Shown: positions 29,192 through 38,465 of the stretch, one piece after another
Position numbering within the stretch: position 1 is the first letter of the stretch
How the letters are laid out: every line of letters starts with the position of its first letter
From: Aeoliella mucimassa
Lineage (GTDB): Bacteria > Planctomycetota > Planctomycetia > Pirellulales > Lacipirellulaceae
DNA: 64,000 nucleotides
Reading direction: 5' to 3'
Assembly: GCF_007748035.1 (NCBI RefSeq)
Contig: NZ_CP036278.1
Span: 4,898,001-4,962,000, forward strand
Made by a program: the position numbers and the translations under genes
Notes under the pieces: generated by a model
What the model was told of the DNA's origin: nothing
The model's database searches: none
The model's input: only the letters and a program-made list of their open reading frames with translations

Positions 29192-29737
29192 TCAGCTGCA
29201 GTCCCAAGTAACGACCTTGGCGCCATTATCATCGAATAGATAGAAGGACACATCATAGTTGCCGTCTTTGATTGAGGTGACCTTCTTGTCCGGAAGCATA
29301 CCCCAAAAGTCATCGCTTGAATGACCGAAGTGCATGTCTTCAGGAATGGCCTGAATGAGTTCTTCCTTGTCGGCGAAATCGTGTTTGTCGGCGATCTTGA
29401 CGAACACACAGAGGTCGTTCTTGCCCAGTGGCCATTCATTATCCTGCCAAGTCGGCAGGGCAGGTGTCATGTAGCAGACAACATTCACGATTTCGTTCCA
29501 GTTCTCACCGAGGACCATCTCAGCCCTCGGGTCTGTCACCTCATTCGCTTCAATATCCATCTCAACAAGCTTGCCAGATGACAGGCAATCAGGACATACC
29601 GCCTGCACGCTGCCCAAGCCGAAGAACCCTGAGCCGTCGAAGCACTGACAACGCAAATGGCAAACGCTACACTCTGCATCGTCGTCGCACATATAGGCGA
29701 AGCTCTGTGGATCACGGAAGTACTTGAACTCACGCAC
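29192..29737 (-). CDS. CbrC (UPF0167) family-like protein
   Basis: The 181-residue product opens with FKYFRDPQSFAYMCDD. A Cys cluster (CSVCHLRCQC, then VCPDCLSSGKLVEMD) follows in the spacing seen in CbrC/UPF0167 proteins, where it probably binds zinc. The C-terminal half is an acidic alpha/beta region. The founder, E. coli CbrC, is tied to colicin E2 tolerance through CreBC; the biochemical role is unknown. A GTG start at 29737 has AGGGAC upstream. An attC-like site directly after the stop and a long repeat before the start suggest a mobile gene cassette. Confidence 0.62.
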   Translation of the reverse strand: MREFKYFRDPQSFAYMCDDDAECSVCHLRCQCFDGSGFFGLGSVQAVCPDCLSSGKLVEMDIEANEVTDPRAEMVLGENWNEIVNVVCYMTPALPTWQDNEWPLGKNDLCVFVKIADKHDFADKEELIQAIPEDMHFGHSSDDFWGMLPDKKVTSIKDGNYDVSFYLFDDNGAKVVTWDCS

Positions 29738-29763
29738 GGCGTGTCCCTAGCTTGGTTACAGGA

Positions 29764-30026
29764 AGTCTCTGCCTATCTCCTGTCGCCTGCACTATTGTCA
29801 GCCTAACGCGCAGACAATAGGTAGCAGCAAGTTGAATTGTAGCCATGGCTTGCTTCTCTGTCGCTGCGTTTTCTGGGTAATAGGCCGCCGGTGCCGAGCC
29901 TTCATCACCCCAGACCGTTTTGGCGAAAAGTGGACCTATCGGGAGTTATTGGTGGCTAAGCGGCTTGGGTGTTTCACGCTGATGCGTCGAAGAGCCGGGC
30001 TCAAAGCGGCTGAGGTTGGGCACACC
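29764..30026. repeat. Long direct repeat, copy 2
   Basis: Partner of 28837-29100 in the same orientation, 926-927 bases apart with almost no length change. It lies just before the CbrC-like gene. A plus-strand frame through it (29832-30161) is open but reads as non-coding. Confidence 0.8.
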
Positions 30027-30244
30027 GACGGCAATTTGGCGACCGGCGAATTGACAGAGGGGAACTGCACCGCTGTATATTTGGACGGCTCAAAAAATGC
30101 GTCGGCGTGTCACGCCGCGGCTGGTTGCCTAGACCGCCGAACTACTCCGGTCCACTTTTGAAGAATCCTGCGTGGTCACCGCTTATACTGACGACTTGTA
30201 GCTCATTATAGGTTCGGTGTCGTCATACAACCCCGGGGAAGATC

Positions 30245-30457
30245 ATGCTTGAAAGCAACCGCCAGCGAGTCCAGCAACTGACCGGCGCAGAGATCTGGGC
30301 GTTTATAATCGCAAGGGTTTTACTCGGCTTTGCGTTCGGAGTCTTTGCAGTAACTTACTTTCCTCGCTTCGCTACACCTCTTGCTTGGCCGGCTCTCGTC
30401 ATCGGTGCTGTTCTATTCATTGTTGCAGCAAAGGGCTTCCTCCGCAGTGGCACCTAG
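30245..30457 (+). CDS. Small two-helix membrane protein
   Basis: The 70-residue product starts with a short charged N-terminus (MLESNRQRVQQL). It then has two hydrophobic helices (about 18-40 and 45-63) and ends with a Gly-Thr. GGGGAA six bases before the ATG supports it. No family recognised. It stands alone at the edge of the accessory block. Confidence 0.62.
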   Translation: MLESNRQRVQQLTGAEIWAFIIARVLLGFAFGVFAVTYFPRFATPLAWPALVIGAVLFIVAAKGFLRSGT

Positions 30458-31569
30458 CAGTTCACTAAAGCCGATCGCCTACTACTGACGCAAGGGGGCA
30501 GGTTTTTGTTTAAGAGTGGAACAGTCTCGGCTACATCATCCGACGCAGGTTTTAGGGGCTTCCTAACTCACGTCGGTTGTCACAACCTCTATCACTTCGG
30601 TAATCTCCAAGACTCACTAAGTTTCATCGCCCCAAGCAAGTTAACCTTGCCGAAATTCTCGCAGTTCACTCCCCCCCAGCGGCGCAACCCTTTGCGTGGG
30701 GGATGTTTCCCTTTCACCGAATGCTTGAGAGGGGGGCGGCTCAGTTGTCGACGCTGACTGGCTCTCGGTGGTGCTCTTATCCTCCGCGGGCTCGGCGTCT
30801 CTGCGTGAGAATTCTTGTGGTCGCTCTTATTCCACATCGCTAGCCATCGCCTTCGGCTGCGGGCTAAACGATTTTTCGGATCTCACCAGTTTTCGCTGGG
30901 AATTGGCCACCTGTGGTGTTCTAATGGACAGGTGGTCGTTGGCTGTCGGCTTTCAGCTATCGGCTGTTGGCTTTTTTAGTGATTGGAGGTGAATCAGATG
31001 TGATGCTTGTCTTAATGTCTGACTTTTAGCGACGCGCAGGCGAAGGGTTGCTGGCGTGGGCGTTCGCTGCTGCGCGTGTGTCAAAGCGGTAGGCCTTAGG
31101 CTGTAAACGGTAGGCTAGATCTTTCAGTCGCTGGAAGCTCCTTCAAGATGACATTTCTACATCCAACTCCCAACATCCAACTCCCAACTCAAAATAGTTT
31201 CCCATGGGTGAGAATCTATTTTGGGCACTTTCCGCGGAGGTGTTGATGCAACTCACTACTGACAAACGACTTGCGATTGATTCCCATTGCGAAAATAGAT
31301 TCCCACTCGATGCGTTTTGGGAAATGGGAATCTATTCCGTTGCCAAAACCACTGGTTTTATAGCGTGGGCGGAGATTCAATTTTCCCATCGGTGGGTAAA
31401 TTGGGAATCTATTTGCCCAGCGTTGGGAATCTATTTCGTCCCCCAGCCTTGGTCGAGAATTTCGGTTGCTGCAAGCTGTTTCTGTGCCATGGTCAGCCGA
31501 GTTGTCAGGCAGCTTGCCGCGGTGTTAGTCTCAGTGATATCAATCAACTTTCAACGGGAGACCCTCGCG
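30458..31569. other. 1.1-kb non-coding region with repeats
   Basis: Open frames are short, overlap on both strands and lack ribosome sites. Visible structure: a TCGGCTTTCAGCTATCGGCTGTTGGC type repeat with a T-run (about 30938-30977), the doubled CATCCAACTCCCAA (about 31158-31184), and the 11-mer GGGAATCTATT family from about 31211 to 31435. No tRNA, tmRNA or RNase P signature was seen. Confidence 0.55.
31211..31435. repeat. GGGAATCTATT repeat cluster, locus 1
   Basis: Exact copies of the 11-mer are at 31326-31336, 31403-31413 and 31425-31435, with an inverted copy at 31294-31304. A one-mismatch copy (AGAATCTATT) is near 31211. The same word recurs at 49046-49211. The clustering in non-coding DNA on both strands points to a dispersed element. 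Confidence 0.7.
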
Positions 31570-32334
31570 ATGAAGTTGCTGCGAGCGATCTGTTGTTGCG
31601 GATATCACACGCGGATGGTTCGCTCGGGCCGCCATCATCGGCTTTTCTGGTTTCCTCTCTTCTCTGCCAGCCAATCGGTGCTGTGCGACGTATCGATGGT
31701 TGTACCTGACGAATCAGACTCGCTTGAAGACGAATACACCGCTGATCTGGAGCGACGTTGCACGAATTTGGAAGAGGTGCGGTTCAACCCACCCGTCGGT
31801 ACCGCGCTGCATTGTCCCGATTGTCATTATGATTCGCTGCTACTCCAGCAAGTAGAAGTCACGGCCATTTGCAAGCGAGACTGTCGACACGAATACGCTT
31901 GGGGCGACTCCGAAGATTCCGGTTGCCCGCTATGCGGCGACCGGCCTCATGCGTTTCGCATCGATCCGGTTCACCCCCACACAGCAGCGCAGCGATCGAA
32001 GTGTTACTGTCGCTGTAGCACGACCACCGAAACCAGTTCGCCGCTCGATGGTTACTGCCCCAAATGTGGAGCGCTGCCGAAGAGCTACCAAGTGGGTAGC
32101 CGTCGGTACTGCGGAGTGCACCACGAGAAGTTACTGCCTTACCAGATGCCTACCAACCACCTATTTATTCAGCATACTCCTCCAGCGGAAGTGCACCAGT
32201 TTCCGCTAGCTAAGTTCTGGGGCGAGGCTCCCCATCACTCGGGCATCGACGATTGGTACTGCTTGACCTGCGAATCACGCTATCAGCAGTGGCGAAAGGA
32301 GCAAGAGCACGCCGACAGCCAACCATCGCGTTAA
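31570..32334 (+). CDS. Cys-rich putative zinc protein
   Basis: From ATG 31570 (GGGAGA upstream) the 254-residue product has a basic N-terminus and then several Cys pairs: CPDC, CPLCG, CPKCG and CLTC, with further Cys/His between (CKRDCRHEY, CYCRC). This suggests two or three zinc-ribbon units. The frame is open back to 31204, but that part runs through the repeat cluster and looks non-coding. The stop codon overlaps the stop of the convergent ppk gene by two bases. No function proposed; the real start is uncertain. Confidence 0.55.
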   Translation: MKLLRAICCCGYHTRMVRSGRHHRLFWFPLFSASQSVLCDVSMVVPDESDSLEDEYTADLERRCTNLEEVRFNPPVGTALHCPDCHYDSLLLQQVEVTAICKRDCRHEYAWGDSEDSGCPLCGDRPHAFRIDPVHPHTAAQRSKCYCRCSTTTETSSPLDGYCPKCGALPKSYQVGSRRYCGVHHEKLLPYQMPTNHLFIQHTPPAEVHQFPLAKFWGEAPHHSGIDDWYCLTCESRYQQWRKEQEHADSQPSR

Positions 32335-34535
32335 GCCCGCTTTTTCGCACGACTCTTAGGCTTCGCGTTCTTTTTGGGTTCTTTGTGCGAACGTCGTTGC
32401 GGCGAAGCGGCTTCCATCAACTTCGGCGCGGCGACTTCGTGATCAACAACCGGTAACCCCAGGAGTTCCATTTGACTACGACGTGGCGGGTCACTTGGTT
32501 TGCGTACCACACGGGAGTAAGTACCATCGGCATTCAGCACGCGAGCGCGTTGGTTGTCGGCCAAGTAGACGGGCAAGATCCCCTCGACAATCTTTTGCCG
32601 GATCAATGGATCTTGAATCGGGAACATCACCTCTACTCGACGCTCGAAGTTGCGCGGCATCCAGTCGGCACTCGAGGCAAACACCTTCTGCCGGGATCCT
32701 TCGCCAAACACCAAAATACGGGTATGTTCGAGAAAACGATCCACAATGCTGCGAACGCGAATATTCTCGGAAATGCCAGGAAGGCCAGGTCGCAAACAGC
32801 AAATGCCGCGAATCACCAGATCGATCTCGACTCCTGCCTGACTCGCTCGATACAACGCATGCACGGTTTCGCGATCGACCAACGAATTAAGCTTGGCAAG
32901 GATGCGTGCCGACTTGCCTTGGCGAGCACGGTCTGTTTGCTCGTTGATCAAGTCAAGCGTCTTCTGATGCAAGTACTGCGGGCTGACCACCAGCTCTTTC
33001 CAAGAATACTCCTGCGAGTATCCGGTGAGGAAATTGAACAGGGCGTTCGCGTCGTCGGCGATGTCTTTGTCGGAGGTGAACAGACCGACGTCGGTGTAGA
33101 GCTTCGCGGTGGTTGGATTATAGTTGCCAGTGCCAAGGTGCACGTAGCGGCGGACTTTATTGCCTTCTTGCCGCACGACCATGGCCAACTTGCTGTGCGT
33201 CTTCATCTTCATGAAGCCAAACACGACGTGCACGCCGGCACGTTCCATTTGCCGAGCCCACGAAATGTTGTTGGCCTCGTCGAAGCGGGCTTGCAACTCT
33301 ACCAGGGCGGTTACTTGCTTGCCGTTTTCGGCTGCTTCCATCAGCGCTTGGACGATCGGGCTGTCGCCGCTGGTGCGGTAAAGGGTCTGCTTGATGGCAA
33401 GCACATTCGGATCGTGAGCTGCTTGCTGCACGAATCGCACGACCGGGCGGAACGAATCGAACGGGTGGTGCAACAGAATGTCATGTTCGGCAATTCGTGC
33501 AAACAGGTCGCTGTCGGCCGCAAGTCGCTCCGGAACGCGTGGCGTGAATGGTGGATCCTGCAGGTCTTCGTGCCCTGCTTGCTTGGCAAGTTCAAACAAT
33601 CCCGTCATGTCGAGCATGCCATCGATGGAATACACTTCGTCGTATCCGCGCGAAGTACCGGGATCTCCGTGATGGATCGCTTCTTCGCCAATGATCCGAT
33701 CTCGCAACGAGCGATGCAGCGTGTTCGAGATTTCGAGCCGTACCGCCTCGCTTCGTTGTCGAGCACGCAGTCGGGCTTCGATCGCGCGGAGCATGTCGTC
33801 GCCTTCTTGCTCGAGCAGTTCGACATCCATGTCGCGAGTGATACGGAAGGTGCCATAGTTTTCGATGTCGTACCCACCGAACAATTGCGACAGCCGATCG
33901 CCTACCAAATCTTCAAGCAAGACAAATTCGGTTGTGCCATCGGGTTCGACTGGAATGAACCTCGGCATCACCGAAGGCAACTGCACGACGGCAAACATGG
34001 TTTCGGGTCCCATGCCCGAGCGTCGCTTCAGATTTGCCGCCAAATAGAGCCCGCGATTATGGAACCGCGGCGAGGGGTGACTCGGGTCGATGGCCATTGG
34101 AGTGACCACCGGGAACACCCGCTGCGTGAAGAACTTATCAAGATTCCGTTGTTGCGACGCACTAAGTTCGTCCTTGTCGAGAATGCGAATCTGATGCTTC
34201 TCGAGCTGCGGCCGAATAGAATTGTTCCAGCAGTCGTACTGCTGACTGACCAGCTCGCGTGTGCGTTGCGAGATGCGATGCAGCTGCTCAATGGGCGAAA
34301 GCCCATCCGGCACTTTGTCCTGTGGAGTCATGCCGCCGAAGATTTGTTCGCGAAGCCCGGCCACGCGAACCATGAAGAACTCATCGAGATTCGAAGTGAA
34401 GATGGCCAGGAACTTGGCCCGTTCGAGCAGCGGATTACTTTCGTCCTGCGCTTCTTCCAGCACGCGCGCATTAAACTCCAACCAACTCAACTCGCGGTTG
34501 ATCATATGTTCCGGAAGAAAGACAGTATCGCTCAT
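32331..34535 (-). CDS. ppk: Polyphosphate kinase 1
   Basis: The 734-residue product has the four PPK1 domains: an N-terminal helical domain (INRELSWLEFNARVLEEA), a head domain, and two phospholipase-D-like C-terminal domains. The likely autophosphorylated His is in KMKTHSKLAMVVR, and a second His is in RFLEHTRILVFG. PPK1 builds polyphosphate from ATP. GGGGAG lies before ATG 34535. The C-terminus carries an added Lys/Arg-rich tail. Its stop overlaps that of the convergent Cys-rich gene. Confidence 0.95.
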   Translation of the reverse strand: MSDTVFLPEHMINRELSWLEFNARVLEEAQDESNPLLERAKFLAIFTSNLDEFFMVRVAGLREQIFGGMTPQDKVPDGLSPIEQLHRISQRTRELVSQQYDCWNNSIRPQLEKHQIRILDKDELSASQQRNLDKFFTQRVFPVVTPMAIDPSHPSPRFHNRGLYLAANLKRRSGMGPETMFAVVQLPSVMPRFIPVEPDGTTEFVLLEDLVGDRLSQLFGGYDIENYGTFRITRDMDVELLEQEGDDMLRAIEARLRARQRSEAVRLEISNTLHRSLRDRIIGEEAIHHGDPGTSRGYDEVYSIDGMLDMTGLFELAKQAGHEDLQDPPFTPRVPERLAADSDLFARIAEHDILLHHPFDSFRPVVRFVQQAAHDPNVLAIKQTLYRTSGDSPIVQALMEAAENGKQVTALVELQARFDEANNISWARQMERAGVHVVFGFMKMKTHSKLAMVVRQEGNKVRRYVHLGTGNYNPTTAKLYTDVGLFTSDKDIADDANALFNFLTGYSQEYSWKELVVSPQYLHQKTLDLINEQTDRARQGKSARILAKLNSLVDRETVHALYRASQAGVEIDLVIRGICCLRPGLPGISENIRVRSIVDRFLEHTRILVFGEGSRQKVFASSADWMPRNFERRVEVMFPIQDPLIRQKIVEGILPVYLADNQRARVLNADGTYSRVVRKPSDPPRRSQMELLGLPVVDHEVAAPKLMEAASPQRRSHKEPKKNAKPKSRAKKRA

Positions 34536-34637
34536 CGAAGCTCCCCAAGATCTCTAGTCACCTCCGCTCAGGTGGATGTATTTCCCCCCGTAATTCTACA
34601 GTACAACGGGGAACAGGCCGGAAAAACCGGACGTTTC

Positions 34638-34964
34638 CTACTTCGCAACCGAATCGAATACCCGCACCTTCGCCCAAGTTGGCTTGTTTTTCTCGATGAA
34701 TTCTAGGTGCCGGGGAGCTGTTTGGTAAGCGTCATGAGCCGCACGATTGTCAAAAACCACCAGCAGCGCGACGTCGAAATCGTGGTCGTTCACCGGCCGA
34801 TCGAACCCTTCGCCTTGCGTGCCAGCTGCAAAGAAAAGTACGCCATCGTGCCCGGTGAGATAGTGATTGCAATCGGCAATCAGTGCATCAACGTTCGCTT
34901 GGCTGTTGTCAGCCAGGCTAAAGTAAACAGAGTGGACAACTGGCAAATGAGAGGTATCAGACAT
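34638..34964 (-). CDS. Dabb (stress-response A/B barrel) protein
   Basis: The 108-residue product fits the dimeric alpha-beta barrel fold: HSVYFSLADNSQANVDALIA at the start, a central strand (VLFFAAGTQGE), then DFDVALLVVFDNRAAHDAYQ and HLEFIEKNKPTW. Dabb proteins are small soluble dimers with varied ligands; the role is unknown here. It lies between ftsH and ppk, with 42 bases to ftsH on the same strand. Confidence 0.82.
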   Translation of the reverse strand: MSDTSHLPVVHSVYFSLADNSQANVDALIADCNHYLTGHDGVLFFAAGTQGEGFDRPVNDHDFDVALLVVFDNRAAHDAYQTAPRHLEFIEKNKPTWAKVRVFDSVAK

Positions 34965-35006
34965 AGCTTCAGTAGTGGTTCGGATGGGATTCGTGAGATT
35001 GCTTCA

Positions 35007-37274
35007 TTAAGTTGAAGGCCGGCGCGAAGAGGTGCCGCCTCCCGGAGCAATCGAGATACTTCGTTGATCGCGATCTCGCGAAGCGACAGGGCCTAGAATC
35101 TCACCGATCTCGGCTTCGTTCAATTCTTCGCGTTCCAGCAACGCTTCGGACAGGGCGACGAGTTCGCTGTGGTATTCCATCAGGCAACGCCGGGCGCGGT
35201 CGGCTGCGGAGTGCAAAACCTTGGCTACTTCTTCGTCGATCACCTGGGCGGTGTGCTCGCTGTAATGACGATGCTCCTGAACAATTTCGCGCCCGAGGAA
35301 GGGATTGTCGCCGCTTTGTTGGAATGCAACGGGGCCCAAACGCTCGCTCATGCCCCAGAGGGTTACCATGCGACGCGCCAGCTCGGTGGCTCGCTTCAAA
35401 TCGCTTTCAGCGCCGGTGCTGTACTCGTCGAACACGATCTTCTCGGCAGTCCGCCCGCCGAGGGCCATCGCCAAGGTGGCCAGCATGTCCGACTCGCCCA
35501 TGTTGTGACGATCGGCTTCAGGCACCAGTTGAGTAACGCCAGCTGCGCGCCCACGCGGGATGATCGTGACTTTGTGAACGCGATCGTTCCCCGCGACTTT
35601 CCAGGCAACGATCGTATGACCCGCTTCGTGATAAGCAGTCAGCTTGCGTTCGTGTTCCGTCATCACGTCGTCTCGCTTGGGGCCCATCAGCACCTTATCG
35701 CGGGCGTATTCGAAGTCTTCCATGTTGATGAATTGCTTATCGTGACGCGTCGCCCACAGCGCGGCTTCGTTCGATAGATTGCGAATATCGGCCCCGGTCA
35801 GGCCCACGGTCGCCCGGGCGAGCCGGTCAAAGTCCACGTCGTCGGCAAGTGGCATCTCGCGAGTGTGCACCTCGAACAGTTCCTTGCGGGCTTCGAGCGA
35901 AGGGCGATCGACCGTGATGTGGCGATCGAACCGTCCGGGACGCAGCAACGCAGGATCCAGCACATCGGGGCGGTTGGTCGCGGCCATCACGATGATGCTC
36001 GTGGTCGGTGTGAAACCGTCCATCTCGCTGAGGATTTGATTGAGGGTTTGCTCTCGTTCGTCGTGCCCGCCACCTAAGCCGGCACCTCGCTGGCGGCCCA
36101 CCGCGTCGATTTCGTCGATAAACAAAATGGCAGGTGAAGCCGCTTTGGCTGTCTTAAACAAGTCGCGTACTCGGCTCGCACCCACACCGACGAATAGCTG
36201 GATGAACTCCGAGCCACTGATCGAGAAGAAGGGCACGCCTGCTTCGCCGGCTACGGCTTTGGCCAGCAGCGTTTTCCCCGTACCGGGAGGGCCCATCAGC
36301 AGCACGCCTTTCGGCACACGGGCGCCGAGTTTCTGGAAATCTTCGGGGCGTTTAAGGAAATCGACCACTTCCTGCAAGTCGCTCTTCACTCCTTCGAGTC
36401 CAGCAACATCGTTAAACGTTACCGGGATGCTCTCACTGGCTTCATAACGACGAGCCGGGCTGCGAGTGACACCGCCGATCATGCCGCCGCCCATCATTTG
36501 ATCGCGGGTACGACGCATGAAGTACCACATGCCGATCATGAAACCGATGAGCAGCATCACCCAAACCGCGTACAGGATGGAACTCAGATCGGTCGGTAAG
36601 CTCGATTCGAGCTTCACGTTGTGTGCCAGCCAGAACTCGGTCAGCGAGTTTTCGACCCAAGGGCTCATCAGTGTGACGACGAACTCTTTATTGATTCGCT
36701 CTTCGCCATCGGTGGCCGACTTGCCGTCGCCCGTATCGCTTTGGTCGCTCGACTCTGTAGAAGTAGATTCGGAATCGGCCGTCGATGCTTCGTCGGCAGT
36801 TTCGGCTTCACTTTCGGCAGCCGATTCGTCACTCGCGGATGACTCGGGGTTTTCGTCGGACGGCTGCGAGGCGGAGTCGGTCGAATCGCTTTCTGTCGAC
36901 TCCGGTGTCGTCGACGGTTCGGCTTCAGGTTTCGTCTCTTCCGCGGTTTCCGCTTCTTGGGCTTCCTTCAAGCGAGCCGCTTCGAGCTCCGACTTCGTCG
37001 GAGGGACGATGAATTCTCCATACGCCTGCTGTCCCTCGACAGTCAGCACGCGAACGTTGTTCTTGGCGACTTGTTCGTGGAAGAAGGAGTAAGGAATCTC
37101 TTCCCGATTCTCGCCCATTGCCGAGCTAAAGAGCAGCAGCACGCCGAGCACCAGCACAAAGAACAGCCATGTAGGGGGGGCACCTTTCCGCACGGGTGGT
37201 TTACCTGCGGAAGGTTTCTTGGCGTCGGACGACGGAGGGGTGGCGGGGGAGGGATTGGTGGGCTTTTCCGACAT
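35007..37274 (-). CDS. ftsH: ATP-dependent zinc metalloprotease FtsH
   Basis: The 755-residue membrane protease has two transmembrane helices (about 36-53 and 233-253), an AAA module with Walker A GPPGTGKT (328-335) and Walker B ILFIDEID, and a zinc site HEAGH at 549-553. A third ligand region [11 protein letters not shown] follows. FtsH extracts and degrades membrane and regulatory proteins. Residues about 95-195, in the extracytoplasmic loop, form a Glu/Ser/Thr/Asp-rich insertion of about 100 residues that most FtsH proteins lack. The core is complete, so the enzyme should be active. Confidence 0.95.
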   Translation of the reverse strand: MSEKPTNPSPATPPSSDAKKPSAGKPPVRKGAPPTWLFFVLVLGVLLLFSSAMGENREEIPYSFFHEQVAKNNVRVLTVEGQQAYGEFIVPPTKSELEAARLKEAQEAETAEETKPEAEPSTTPESTESDSTDSASQPSDENPESSASDESAAESEAETADEASTADSESTSTESSDQSDTGDGKSATDGEERINKEFVVTLMSPWVENSLTEFWLAHNVKLESSLPTDLSSILYAVWVMLLIGFMIGMWYFMRRTRDQMMGGGMIGGVTRSPARRYEASESIPVTFNDVAGLEGVKSDLQEVVDFLKRPEDFQKLGARVPKGVLLMGPPGTGKTLLAKAVAGEAGVPFFSISGSEFIQLFVGVGASRVRDLFKTAKAASPAILFIDEIDAVGRQRGAGLGGGHDEREQTLNQILSEMDGFTPTTSIIVMAATNRPDVLDPALLRPGRFDRHITVDRPSLEARKELFEVHTREMPLADDVDFDRLARATVGLTGADIRNLSNEAALWATRHDKQFINMEDFEYARDKVLMGPKRDDVMTEHERKLTAYHEAGHTIVAWKVAGNDRVHKVTIIPRGRAAGVTQLVPEADRHNMGESDMLATLAMALGGRTAEKIVFDEYSTGAESDLKRATELARRMVTLWGMSERLGPVAFQQSGDNPFLGREIVQEHRHYSEHTAQVIDEEVAKVLHSAADRARRCLMEYHSELVALSEALLEREELNEAEIGEILGPVASRDRDQRSISIAPGGGTSSRRPST

Positions 37275-37417
37275 TCGCTCGGCGGGGTCAAACCAAAGGG
37301 GTGCATTGGCGCAAAAACAGGCGACCCAGGCAAAAAATCGCCAGGGCCGCCATATTGTAGGGCATAACTAACGCTGAAATACAGGCGAGGGTAGGCAATC
37401 GGCAGCGAAACTGCCGG

Positions 37418-38284
37418 TTATTGATCGATTTCCTTGGTCGAAATCAACCGTCCCTCGTTATATTCCTGCTCAAACATACGACCGTCATCGGTCCAGAGCC
37501 GGGAAATCCCGTGCTGAATTCCCTTTTGGAACGACACTTCGGCTCGTTTCTCGCCTTCTTCGGTCCACTCGACGACGGTGCCATCCTTCTTGCCGTCCAC
37601 AAAGGGAATCTGGCGGCGTTTTTGGCCATCGGCATACCACAACTGCCAAACTCCGCTCGGCTCGCCGGAATCGTAGGTACTTTCGACCAGCGGTTGCTTA
37701 CCGGTATCGTCGTACAGCAGCCATTTGCCATCGCGCTTGCCTTCCTTGAAGATGCGCTCGGCCTTCAGCGTGCCATCGGCTCGGTAAACATCCACTTTGC
37801 CATCGGGCTGGCCAGCTTTGTAGGTCACCACTTTGGCGGTGGTTCCATCGGGATGGTAGTAAGTCCACTCTCCATCGGGGGCACCCGAAGTGTACTGGCC
37901 CTTGGTAAACAGCTGGCCATTCTCGTAGTATTCCAAGAATTCGCCGTCGTTCTTCAGACTGTCGTCCGAGAACTTCACCACGGTACGGGTGACGCGAGGC
38001 TTTGCTTTGGTTTCGGGATCGTAGTAGTCGGTGACGGTCTGTGTTTCCACGCGTGTTGCCGCGGGAGGAGCATCGGGCTCCGGCAGGTAGACCGGGGGGC
38101 CGGTGTAGGGTTCGATCTCCATGCTCTCTTGCTGCGGAACCAGCTCGGGAGTGTCGTCCTCTACCGTAGTGGAATCGGCCGGCTCTTGGGCCTGGGCGAC
38201 GTGACTGGCAGTGCCCACCCACAGGGCGATACCGAAACATGCGGTCGGCGCAAGCCAGGCCGCAGTAGACTTGGAAAAGCTCAT
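37418..38284 (-). CDS. Secreted MORN-repeat protein
   Basis: The 288-residue protein has a signal peptide (about residues 1-32) and a Pro/Glu-rich stretch. From about residue 115 it has tandem MORN_2-type repeats marked by GEWTYYHPDGT, GKVDVYRADGT, GKWLLYDDTGK, GVWQLWYADGQ and GTVVEWTEEGE. Such repeats form elongated beta-sheets for protein or surface contact. Related YwqK-type proteins are sometimes named antitoxins, but no toxin is next to this gene. The upstream ftsH gene starts 143 bases away on the same strand. Confidence 0.8.
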   Translation of the reverse strand: MSFSKSTAAWLAPTACFGIALWVGTASHVAQAQEPADSTTVEDDTPELVPQQESMEIEPYTGPPVYLPEPDAPPAATRVETQTVTDYYDPETKAKPRVTRTVVKFSDDSLKNDGEFLEYYENGQLFTKGQYTSGAPDGEWTYYHPDGTTAKVVTYKAGQPDGKVDVYRADGTLKAERIFKEGKRDGKWLLYDDTGKQPLVESTYDSGEPSGVWQLWYADGQKRRQIPFVDGKKDGTVVEWTEEGEKRAEVSFQKGIQHGISRLWTDDGRMFEQEYNEGRLISTKEIDQ

Positions 38285-38465
38285 AGCAGTTTGAAACCGT
38301 TACAGAATAGGCTGGCGTTGCAAAACGTTCGGATTGCGGCCCTTACGAGGACCCAAAGTATTCAATATGCCATACGCAGCTCGGGCCGTCCACGTTCGCG
38401 CGGCTTGGCATTCTTTTTTGTTTCGGGCACCGCGCACGATTATGACAATCGTGTGCGAAGCACGC

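Noticed and set aside
29804-30022. Second attC site inside repeat copy 2
   Set aside because: GCCTAAC and the next matching core (GTTGGGC) are about 220 bases apart, too far for a normal attC.
29832-30161. 109-codon plus-strand frame through repeat copy 2
   Set aside because: The equivalent frame is not kept open with a matching product in copy 1.
30506-30992. Three short frames in the non-coding stretch
   Set aside because: They overlap on both strands, lack ribosome sites and read as low-information peptides.
32472-34706. 744-codon plus-strand open frame antisense to ppk
   Set aside because: Shadow of the ppk gene; no ribosome site and no recognisable domain.
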